Source: Brasilonema sennae CENA114
GTDB taxonomy: Bacteria; Cyanobacteriota; Cyanobacteriia; Cyanobacteriales; Nostocaceae
Direction of reading: 5' to 3'
NCBI RefSeq assembly: GCF_006968745.1
Contig: NZ_CP030118.1
Location: 6,654,284-6,718,283 of the forward strand
Length of the DNA: 64,000 nucleotides
Positions 8,776 through 16,671 of this stretch are shown here, piece by piece (position 1 is the stretch's first letter; the number at the start of each line of letters is the position of its first letter). The notes under the pieces were generated by a model. It did not search any database. It was not told where the DNA came from and saw only the letters and a program-made list of their open reading frames with translations. The translations under genes and the position numbers were made by a program.

Positions 8776-9144
8776 ATGATTACCGTTACACCAGAAGAAA
8801 TTAGTCAGTTTCGCAGCCAATTGGCGGATAATCCCCAGGCTTTAGTAGCTTTGGATACCATAGAAGAGTGTGAAGGCTATTTAGACGATGCCGTTCCACT
8901 GCTGGTTATGCGGGAAACTGCACAGGAAGCAGATAGATCGTTAAATGATTTGCTGGAAAAATGCCGCCAATTCATCTGTCAAGAGGAAGTCAGACAATTT
9001 TTGGAATCTGGATTAATTGCTCCAGTAATAGAACCATTGGCAGCTAGTGCAGGCATTCCTCTCGGTACTGCGACTGCACTTAGTATATGCGTGTTTAAAC
9101 TGGGTGCGAAAAGGTTTTGTAATGTACCGGGATCTGGTGCTTAA
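8776..9144 (+). CDS. Hypothetical protein, 122 aa
   Basis: A mostly helical acidic protein with no family I can name. It opens MITVTPEEISQFRSQLADNPQAL and has a Gly/Ala-rich hydrophobic segment near residues 85-112 (IAPVIEPLAASAGIPLGTAT...). The ATG is clear and the frame is intact. Its stop codon overlaps the stop of the convergent CHAT gene by four bases. It could be functionally tied to that gene, but convergent placement gives no operon evidence. Confidence 0.6.
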   Translation: MITVTPEEISQFRSQLADNPQALVALDTIEECEGYLDDAVPLLVMRETAQEADRSLNDLLEKCRQFICQEEVRQFLESGLIAPVIEPLAASAGIPLGTATALSICVFKLGAKRFCNVPGSGA

Positions 9145-11618
9145 CGTCCAGAAGCTGTAAAACCAGCCCAGTAGTAGGGATTTGCAAAAGGTAGGGGTTG
9201 ACGTTCCTTGATTCGTTTCCAAGATTCCTTAACTATTTTTCGTTGTCCTTTTCTTAGTTGAGCAAGGACTTTTTTAATTTCAGGTTTGTGTTCCTCTTTA
9301 AATCTCTTTAATTCCTCAATAGTCAGATTTCGCAGCCATGTTTGAGCTTGCTTAAGGGCTATGGCAACATTTCCTGCTTCCAGGTTATCAAGTTTGAATA
9401 AGTTTTCATAGAATTTAATCATTAAAAAGCTGGTAGAAAGGTCATTCACTTTCCACAGAGAACTGACAACACTAGGACTACCTGCTAACAGAAAACCGCT
9501 AGGTAAACCAATGTACTCGTCACTGATATTGTTAAAATCAATCAATCCAGTTTCGCACGCGGAAAGGGTGACGAGGCGACATTTTTCTAATTTGAGACCG
9601 AAGATTTTATCTAAGGTAAGGCATTCCTCTAAATCATAAGTTTTACCCAATCCTAAACTCAGATAACTTTCTGCATTCAGTTTGGGAAGTGCGTCAGCGA
9701 CGGATGCATTTGCCAAAATTAGGGCTGATTTACCGGGATTTGTTAAGTTAAAATACCCGTGACAGCTAAAGTGGGCGCAGTGGTAAGTATTTAAGTCAGA
9801 ATTATTAATTGCTGTGAGTGTCGCTGCTGTTTTTTTCAGAACGTTGGAAGTATTAAAGTAGCTTTGAATAACTTGTACTTCTAAATCGGTGTAATTCAGG
9901 TCTTCCGTTGGGTTTTGAATCGCAAACAGGGATTGAAAATTGGGGCGATCGCGCTTTTGTACCTGTTGCAGTATTTGACAACTAGGTGCATAACTTACAC
10001 CACGAGGAAATAAATCCACAAGACAACGTGAATTTTCAGAATGTTGATTTACAGGGAGTGCATGAAGGGGGAATAAATGCAAGAATCTATGGGGAATTAG
10101 GATGAGTTTATCGCAGTGGTTTGGTATCTGGGTTAATATTCCATCAATGTGCAGAATGGAAGCTAATTTTTTGAGTTCTTCCCCTAAGCTATTCTGCCAC
10201 TGGTCTTTTTGCCCGTAGTTCTGCAAATATTGATTTACCCAATCAATCAAGGCTTGCAGGTCTTCTGGTTGGGATTGCCAAACAGTCACCTCTCCTGTAG
10301 GTTTGATAATAAACGCTAGAATTTTTTCATCGAGAATAAACCACTCGATCATGGCTGTACACTCATCGAAACGAGCCTGGAATGAGTCAAATTTGAAACC
10401 ATAACCAACGGGTAAGTAGCGGTTTTGCAATTCATTACGCTGCTGTCGCAACTGTTGGAGACGTTGTGCTAGGACTTTTGGATTTTCAGCTTTGCCATTT
10501 TGGATTTGATCTTGTCCTGTAGCTATTTCATCCCTGTATCTTTCTAGTTGAGTAACAACATCTGCGGGAAAGATTGTTTTCCGGTCACGGATGAGAATCT
10601 GTTCAACTAAATAGCGGGTTTTGCTACGCTCAACATATTCAATTGCTTCGGTAATCTTATCTAATTCCAAGCAAACTTCTACCATGCGGCTATAAAGTTT
10701 GTTCCATTCTTCTGCTTGCTTGCGTTTACTTTCCTCAGAAGAAACGATTTCCTCCCGTAAAGATTCTACTGTGGCAATGGCAGATTTAAAGGTATTGTAA
10801 GCTAAGGTAAAATCGTTTGTGTTTTGGTAAGCAATTCCCAGTCCGAACAAAGATCCTGCATGGTTTTGGGGAAAAGCGTCAAAAGTATAAACTTTTAGAG
10901 CATCTTGGTAAGCTGTGATCGCCTGTTCTAAATTCTGTGCCCCCTCACCTATAATTGTGTAACTGTAAGCAATAGCGAGATTATTTTGCGTCGTTGCCCA
11001 TTCATAGGGAAAAGCGTCAAAAGTATAAACATTTAGAGATTGTTGGTAAGCTGTGATCGCCTGCTCTAAATTCTGTGCCTGCTCCCCTCTTATTCTTTGA
11101 CTATAAGCATTAGCGAGATTATTTTGCGTCCTTGCCCATTCATAGGGAAAAGCCTCAAAAGTATAAACTGACAGAGCATCTTGGTAAGCTGCGATCGCCT
11201 GCTCTAAATTCTGTGCCCGCTCCCCTCTTATTCTGTTACTGTAAGCAAGACCAAGATTATTTTGCGTCGTTGCCCAATCTTCGGGGAAAGCTTGCTGGGT
11301 GTGGACTGTCAGCGCGACTTCATAGCCAGTGATGGCAATTTCCATGTTGCTGGCTTTGTCACCCAAAGGGAATTGCTGAATTAGATTGCTAAAATTTACT
11401 ATATCTCCAGCGATGGATTTCGCCACATCTGCTTGGGCTTCCCTCAGTCTATTCGTCGCCCAACGACGCAATGTTTTTTCTAACACATCGTCGAGTTTGT
11501 CTCTATTATTTTCCAGCAAGGGGTAAACTACCTGCGGGTTACCTCTACTATCTGCTGTTACTTCCAGCACTTGCTCTAATAAATTTATATATTCTTCTTC
11601 TGAAGTATAAATTTTCAT
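9141..11618 (-). CDS. TPR-CHAT domain protein (caspase-like protease)
   Basis: An 825-residue protein. Residues about 100-260 hold tetratricopeptide-type repeats of about 50 residues that are nearly identical (WATTQNNLGLAYSNRIRGE, WARTQNNLANAYSQRIRGE, WATTQNNLAIAYSYTIIGE), each followed by an AQNLEQAI-AYQ helix. A coiled helical part follows (about 300-400). The C-terminal third is a CHAT peptidase domain: His620 in HFSCHGYFN and Cys688 in SACETGLID form the predicted dyad. CHAT proteases of this build act in bacterial stress or death-like pathways; target and trigger are not known. Both catalytic residues are intact. The tandem TPR units are very alike at DNA level, so unit number may vary between strains. 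Confidence 0.9.
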   Translation of the reverse strand: MKIYTSEEEYINLLEQVLEVTADSRGNPQVVYPLLENNRDKLDDVLEKTLRRWATNRLREAQADVAKSIAGDIVNFSNLIQQFPLGDKASNMEIAITGYEVALTVHTQQAFPEDWATTQNNLGLAYSNRIRGERAQNLEQAIAAYQDALSVYTFEAFPYEWARTQNNLANAYSQRIRGEQAQNLEQAITAYQQSLNVYTFDAFPYEWATTQNNLAIAYSYTIIGEGAQNLEQAITAYQDALKVYTFDAFPQNHAGSLFGLGIAYQNTNDFTLAYNTFKSAIATVESLREEIVSSEESKRKQAEEWNKLYSRMVEVCLELDKITEAIEYVERSKTRYLVEQILIRDRKTIFPADVVTQLERYRDEIATGQDQIQNGKAENPKVLAQRLQQLRQQRNELQNRYLPVGYGFKFDSFQARFDECTAMIEWFILDEKILAFIIKPTGEVTVWQSQPEDLQALIDWVNQYLQNYGQKDQWQNSLGEELKKLASILHIDGILTQIPNHCDKLILIPHRFLHLFPLHALPVNQHSENSRCLVDLFPRGVSYAPSCQILQQVQKRDRPNFQSLFAIQNPTEDLNYTDLEVQVIQSYFNTSNVLKKTAATLTAINNSDLNTYHCAHFSCHGYFNLTNPGKSALILANASVADALPKLNAESYLSLGLGKTYDLEECLTLDKIFGLKLEKCRLVTLSACETGLIDFNNISDEYIGLPSGFLLAGSPSVVSSLWKVNDLSTSFLMIKFYENLFKLDNLEAGNVAIALKQAQTWLRNLTIEELKRFKEEHKPEIKKVLAQLRKGQRKIVKESWKRIKERQPLPFANPYYWAGFTASGR

Positions 11619-11667
11619 AACAGGTGATGCGTTCCCAACAACCAGGTATCATCACCCTACATCTACA

Positions 11668-11794
11668 TTCAACAAGAAAATGTAGCTGCTGAAGCTTTGA
11701 AGATTATTCTTTAAGTGTTGATGAATACATTTTCAACAAGAAAATGTAGCTGCTGAAGCTTTGAAGATTATTCTTTAATTGTTGATGAATACAT
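11668..11794. repeat. 64-bp tandem duplication
   Basis: The segment TTCAACAAGAAAATGTAGCT...GATGAATACAT occurs twice head to tail, at 11668-11730 and 11732-11794, with only one or two differences (TTAAGTG versus TTAATTG). It lies upstream of the CHAT gene start and before tRNA-Val. The near identity implies recent duplication. Confidence 0.85.
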
Positions 11795-11889
11795 TGGGTA
11801 CCCAGCCGCAGGCATCGCCCCAAATGAGCAATTGGTAACTACAAATTAGACAGCACAGAAATCTACTGACCTTACTTAACTTTTAAAAA

Positions 11890-11962
<73 letters not shown>

Positions 11963-12137
11963 GCTGTTGCACACAAAAACTATATTAACACACACATTTT
12001 GAAAAAGCGATAGTCTTCTAAAAAAATTTTTACCTTATTCTGCATCTGTTGGATTGAATTGCGACTCGGACAGCAAGATACTGGTTAGCAATGGCTTGGA
12101 TCTTTTTGATTTTTGAATTTTGAACTTTGAATTGTTT

Positions 12138-12749
12138 ATGCCCTCTGGTCGGACTCATGATCGCATTACTCTCTGGGCTTTGCCGTTTGTGACTGGTGTT
12201 GCTTTTTGGCTAACCAACAGCGGTAACTTGACTTTGTTGGTTACTGGCGGGTTTCTGTTCGGAGGGCTGATGTTCGGTCCTGACTTGGATATTTACTCTC
12301 GCCAGTTCCAACGCTGGGGTTTTTTACGCTTTATTTGGTTACCTTATCAAAAAAGTTTACGCCATCGTTCTTTGTTATCTCACGGACCAATTATCGGTAC
12401 AACGCTGCGTGTCGTTTATCTGGGCTGTTTGGGAGCAATAGTGGCAATTTTCACTTTGTTGATTGTCGAAAAGCTGTGGAATATGCAGTTCAATTGGCAG
12501 ATGACAGGGGAAACTGTAAAATTCACGCTCGCTCACTACAGTATGGAATTTCTTGCTTTATTTGTCGGGCTGGAAGTTGGTGCGATGAGCCATTATCTTA
12601 GTGACTGGGGAGGTTCAGCTTATAAGCGTTTTCAAAAGCAGGGAGTTCGCGGATTGCTGCCGCGTGCGAAAATGAAGAAACGTAAAGTGACGAGTCGTGG
12701 TAATAGGAGTAAAGTCAAACCAAAAAATAGCCGCCGCACAAAGTCATAA
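12138..12749 (+). CDS. DUF2227 family putative metal-binding membrane protein
   Basis: A 203-residue protein starting MPSGRTHDRITLWALP, the hallmark of DUF2227 proteins annotated as putative metal-binding. Conserved His/Asp clusters include HDR, PDLDIYSRQ, RHRSLLSHGP and HYLSDWGGSAYK. Two to four hydrophobic segments (about residues 15-50, 80-110 and 140-160) suggest an integral membrane protein. The C-terminal 35 residues are strongly basic. The ATG at 12138 is chosen over an upstream in-frame TTG because it restores the family N-terminus. Confidence 0.8.
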   Translation: MPSGRTHDRITLWALPFVTGVAFWLTNSGNLTLLVTGGFLFGGLMFGPDLDIYSRQFQRWGFLRFIWLPYQKSLRHRSLLSHGPIIGTTLRVVYLGCLGAIVAIFTLLIVEKLWNMQFNWQMTGETVKFTLAHYSMEFLALFVGLEVGAMSHYLSDWGGSAYKRFQKQGVRGLLPRAKMKKRKVTSRGNRSKVKPKNSRRTKS

Positions 12750-12879
12750 ATAAATTGTGGAACGGTAAATGTCGGAGCCTACGTGTCAACTTAAGCTGAA
12801 AACCTTGTCATTACGTTACATCATGTTTTTATGCTTGCCCACAATTTTCACTTTACCCCACCCCGGTTTTGTCTGACGC

Positions 12880-12998
12880 CAAAACCTCCCCTCCCCTTGG
12901 TAAGGGGAGGGGATTAAGGGGAGGGGTTAAATCAACGTGGGCGAAAAGTATAAAAAAGAATAAGATTTACAACCGCAGAGGACGCAGAGGACGCAGAG
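12880..12998. repeat. Intergenic short repeats upstream of mazG
   Basis: At about 12887-12928 an inverted, pyrimidine/purine-biased stretch (CCTCCCCTCCCC ... GGGGAGGGGATTAAGGGGAGGGG) could form a hairpin. At about 12972-12997 CCGCAGAGGACGCAGAGGACGCAGAG is a short tandem repeat of the type widespread in cyanobacterial spacers; a related GCAGAGAG version encodes the C-terminus of the thioesterase at 23769. Confidence 0.6.
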
Positions 12999-13010
12999 CT
13001 TTTATTAATT

Positions 13011-13841
13011 ATGGAAACTAATCAAACCGAGACGAACGCTGAGACTTTGGTGGCGTTGCAAAAATTAATTGATGTGGTGGCAAAGTTACGTTCTCCTGAT
13101 GGGGGTTGTCCGTGGGATTTGGAGCAAACTCCTCAAACGCTGACACCATACGTGATAGAAGAAGCTTACGAAGTTGTAGATGCGATTAAGAGTGGGGATC
13201 AAGATGCGATCGCGGAAGAATTAGGTGATTTACTCTTACAAGTTGTGCTGCAAGCACAAATCGCCAGCGAATATGAACAATTTTCTTTGAAGGAAGTCGC
13301 CGAAGGGATTTCACAAAAGTTGATTCGCCGTCATCCTCATGTTTTTGGTGATGTGTCGGTGGAAAGTGTTGATGATGTGCGGCGAAATTGGGAAGAAATT
13401 AAAGCTGCGGAGAAAGGAGAAGCTTTTGCTGATACTCAAAAACTGAGTTATAAACTCAGTCGTTATACAAAAAAGCTTCCGCCGTTGATGGCGACGATGA
13501 AGATTTCGCAAAAGGCGGCTGCTGTTGGATTTGAATGGGAAAATATTGATGGGGTGTGGGACAAGTTTAATGAGGAATTGACGGAATTTAAGCAGGCGTT
13601 AGCTGAGGAAACACCAGAACGACAACAAGCTGAGTTGGGTGATTTGATGTTTTCTCTTCTGCAGGTTGCTCGTTGGTGTAATCTTGATCCGGAAGCTGCT
13701 TTGCAGGGAACAAATCAGCGGTTTATTCAGCGTTTGCAAAAAATGGAGGTGTTTGCTGAGCGTCCTCTTACTGATTATAGTTTAGAGGAATTAGAAACGT
13801 TGTGGCAAAAGGCGAAAGTCCAACTTGCGCAGGAAGAGTAA
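13011..13841 (+). CDS. mazG: Nucleoside triphosphate pyrophosphohydrolase MazG
   Basis: A 276-residue protein with two MazG domains in tandem, the usual length for the bacterial enzyme that hydrolyses (d)NTPs to monophosphates plus pyrophosphate and clears damaged nucleotides. The first domain (about residues 20-125) has CPWDLEQTPQTL, EEAYEVVDAI and EELGDLLLQV, giving the E-E-x-x-E ... E-x-x-D magnesium site. The second (about 150-265) has AAAVGFEW, EELTEFKQAL and AELGDLMFSLLQVARW. proA follows after about 75 bases on the same strand. Confidence 0.95.
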   Translation: METNQTETNAETLVALQKLIDVVAKLRSPDGGCPWDLEQTPQTLTPYVIEEAYEVVDAIKSGDQDAIAEELGDLLLQVVLQAQIASEYEQFSLKEVAEGISQKLIRRHPHVFGDVSVESVDDVRRNWEEIKAAEKGEAFADTQKLSYKLSRYTKKLPPLMATMKISQKAAAVGFEWENIDGVWDKFNEELTEFKQALAEETPERQQAELGDLMFSLLQVARWCNLDPEAALQGTNQRFIQRLQKMEVFAERPLTDYSLEELETLWQKAKVQLAQEE

Positions 13842-13916
13842 AAATCTGGTTTCAGCGTATTTGGAACCGCAGATAAATATAGAGAAATACAGATAATTTC
13901 AACGTTGTTTTTTAGT

Positions 13917-15227
13917 ATGACTATTTCTGTTGAGAATTCATCAAATATCATTGCAGCGGCTAAAAAAACAAGACTTGCTGCACTCAAGCTAGCTGTTCTC
14001 TCAACTGAGGCGAGAAATCAAGCTATTGAGGCGATCGCTCAAGCTTTAGAATCTGCCAAAGATGAAATTTTACAAGCAAATGTTGCTGATTGTGAAAGAG
14101 CGACTACAGATGGAATTGCTAAGCCTCTTTATAAGCGTTTGCAGTTAGATGAGTATAAGTTAAGAGATGCGATCGCTGGTGTAAGAGATGTTGGCAAACT
14201 CAATGATCCAGTTGGGGAAGTGCAGATTCACCGTGAACTGGATCAAGGCTTAATCTTGAAGCGAGTCACTTGTCCTTTGGGTGTGTTGGGTGTCATTTTT
14301 GAAGCACGTCCGGAAGCAGCAATTCAAATCGTGACTCTTGCTATCAAGTCGGGAAATGGTGTGATTCTTAAAGGTGGGAAAGAAGCGACTCGTTCTTGTG
14401 AAGCAATTGTCAAGGCGATTAAACAAGGACTTTCTCAAACTGCTGTTCATCCAGATGCCGTGCAGTTGTTAACAACAAGAGAAGAAATTTTGGAACTTCT
14501 AAAATTAGATAAATATGTGGATTTAATTATTCCTAGAGGTTCTAATTCTTTTGTGAGATTTGTGCAGGAAAATACTCGTATACCTGTATTAGGTCATGCT
14601 GACGGAATTTGTCATCTATATATAGATAAAGCTGCAGATTTAGAAAAAGCGATCGCAATTACAGTTGATGCCAAAACAAACTATCCTGCAGCTTGTAATG
14701 CGATTGAAACTTTGCTAGTTCATGCGAGTATTGCTGCAAAGTTTTTACCAAAAATTGCTGAGGTTTTGGGAAAACTCAATGTGGAATTGAGAGGGGATGA
14801 ACGTACTCGCGAAATTGTGCCAAAGATTGCAACCGCAACAGAAGAAGACTGGGAGACAGAATACTCTGATTTGATTTTGTCGATTCAAGTTGTGGATTCG
14901 TTGGAGGATGCGATCGCCCACATTAACAACTATGGTTCCAAGCACACTGATGCTATTGTGACTGAAGATGCAGAGGCTGCCCAAACTTTCTTGGCACTGG
15001 TGAATGCAGCCGGAGTTTACCACAACTGTTCTACCCGATTTGCTGATGGCTTCCGCTATGGTTTCGGTGCAGAAGTCGGGATTAGTACTCAACAAATGCC
15101 TCCTCGTGGTCCTGTTGGTTTAGAAGGTTTGGTAACATACAAATATCAGATGATTGGCAATGGTCATATTGTGGCTACTTACACAGGTGCAAATGCCAAG
15201 CCCTTTACTTTTAAAGATTTGGTATGA
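13917..15227 (+). CDS. proA: Glutamate-5-semialdehyde dehydrogenase
   Basis: Converts gamma-glutamyl phosphate to glutamate-5-semialdehyde with NADPH, the second step of proline synthesis. The 436-residue protein has CPLGVLGVIFEARPEA near residue 119, NGVILKGGKEA near 157, the catalytic Cys260 in NYPAACNAIETLL, and GSKHTDAIVTED near 340. All are family hallmarks. The start is the ATG at 13917 (MTISVENSS); a TTG at 13905 is in frame but unlikely. proB is not in the window. Confidence 0.96.
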   Translation: MTISVENSSNIIAAAKKTRLAALKLAVLSTEARNQAIEAIAQALESAKDEILQANVADCERATTDGIAKPLYKRLQLDEYKLRDAIAGVRDVGKLNDPVGEVQIHRELDQGLILKRVTCPLGVLGVIFEARPEAAIQIVTLAIKSGNGVILKGGKEATRSCEAIVKAIKQGLSQTAVHPDAVQLLTTREEILELLKLDKYVDLIIPRGSNSFVRFVQENTRIPVLGHADGICHLYIDKAADLEKAIAITVDAKTNYPAACNAIETLLVHASIAAKFLPKIAEVLGKLNVELRGDERTREIVPKIATATEEDWETEYSDLILSIQVVDSLEDAIAHINNYGSKHTDAIVTEDAEAAQTFLALVNAAGVYHNCSTRFADGFRYGFGAEVGISTQQMPPRGPVGLEGLVTYKYQMIGNGHIVATYTGANAKPFTFKDLV

Positions 15228-15298
15228 AGAAATGCTCTGTAGACACTAAAATGCACTGTTCTCTGAGTGTTTTGTGTGAAACTGACTAGCGAATACAC

Positions 15299-16225
15299 AT
15301 GGTTTGGGAAAAATTACATTGGTTTCAAATTGCTTTACGAGTGCGAGGCTCAGTCTTTCCTGTTATATTACCTCGCATTCTTTTATTTAGTGGATTTGGA
15401 GTGGTTATATCCATAATCCACTCTTACGCGTTTTCTCTACCAGAGCAAGTTGGAGATATTACAACCAATGTCGCTTTTAATCTTGTGTTAGGGTTATTGC
15501 TAGTTTTTCGTACTAACACTGCCTACGAACGTTATTGGGAAGGTCGAAAAACTTGGGGTGGGATAGTCGTTAATTCTCTAAATTTAGCCAGGAATATTCA
15601 GCTATCAATTTTAGAAAAGGAACTTATAGACAAAGAGAAAAAAGTTGCCTGTCTACGGTTATTAAGTGCTTTTGCAATTGCGACTAAATTGCATTTACGC
15701 CAGTTACCAGAAAGAAAGGAACTGAAACTTTTTCTGACAGAATCGCAAGATTTACAATTAAAGGATGTGCAAAATCCTCCCTTGAAGATTGCTGTTTGGA
15801 TTGGAGAATATCTCAAACAGCAACAAATTAACGATTGCTTGAGCATGGAAGAATTGGTGTTTATGAATAGTTTATTGAACAACATGGTAGAGTCATTAAT
15901 AGGGAGTGAGCGTATTTTAAAAACACCAATGCCCTTAATTTATGCTATTTATTTGAAGCGATTATTATTGATGTACTTTCTTGTATTACCTTTGCATTTA
16001 GTTAGTACTTTAGAGTGGTGGACTGTGCCGAGTGTAGCGTTAATAAGTTTTACTTTACTTGGAATCGAAGAGATAGGTAATCAATTAGAAGATCCTTTCG
16101 GGTTCGATTTATATGATTTGCCCTTAGATGATATTTGTCAGACGTTAATTAAAAATATAGAAGATTTGATGGATGAGAGTGAAAATACTTTGATTTGTCA
16201 GACAGAATCATTTTTGCCAAGTTGA
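15299..16225 (+). CDS. Bestrophin family ion channel
   Basis: A 308-residue membrane protein of the bestrophin (RFP-TM, UPF0187) family. Features are an N-terminal helix (WFQIALRVRGSVFPVILPRIL), TM segments near residues 25-45 and 60-75, the family stretch LLLVFRTNTAYERYWEGRKTWG at about 65-86, a cytosolic helical region, TM helices near 220-260 and the C-terminal DPFGFDLYDLPLD. Bestrophins form pentameric anion channels; cyanobacterial and chloroplast members influence thylakoid proton motive force. This role is transferred by family, not shown here. Confidence 0.88.
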   Translation: MVWEKLHWFQIALRVRGSVFPVILPRILLFSGFGVVISIIHSYAFSLPEQVGDITTNVAFNLVLGLLLVFRTNTAYERYWEGRKTWGGIVVNSLNLARNIQLSILEKELIDKEKKVACLRLLSAFAIATKLHLRQLPERKELKLFLTESQDLQLKDVQNPPLKIAVWIGEYLKQQQINDCLSMEELVFMNSLLNNMVESLIGSERILKTPMPLIYAIYLKRLLLMYFLVLPLHLVSTLEWWTVPSVALISFTLLGIEEIGNQLEDPFGFDLYDLPLDDICQTLIKNIEDLMDESENTLICQTESFLPS

Positions 16226-16671
16226 GCATAAGAATTACTTTTTATAAAATAAAATTCTGGCTCCTGACTCCTGAATTCTGTTTGATTAAAAACTTGTCAG
16301 CGTTGAAGAAGAACACATAGGTCAGAACGCAGAACCCAGCAATATGATTGGATCGGTGCAGCACCCAACCAATTGAATACAACGCTCTTATCCTGCACCA
16401 GGGTTACCCTTCGACAAAGCTCATTAAAGCCCTCACTTCGACCACGCTCAGTGCACAGCCCGCAGTACTGGCTCCCGTATAGACGGTGGGGTTTTAAACC
16501 CAAAGACTTCCGTTCGGTGAACTCTACAATTTATGCGCTTGTCTTTCTTTGTTATTCTGATTCCTGAGTTCTGAGTTCTGAGTTCTTTTTGATAAAAACT
16601 GACAAACCATAAAATATATTACAAAATATTATTATCCACTGGTTTAAGCAAAGCTTGTTGTACTCAAGCCA
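16226..16671. repeat. Intergenic region with dispersed and short tandem repeats
   Basis: About 445 bases without a credible gene. It contains TCCTGAGTTCTGAGTTCTGAGTTCT (7-base unit GAGTTCT, near 16561-16585), a related CTCCTGACTCCTGAATTCTG at 16260, and a mosaic at about 16395-16500 with words (CAGTACTGGCTCCC) related to the spacer at 2005. The open frames crossing it look repeat-derived. Confidence 0.6.
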
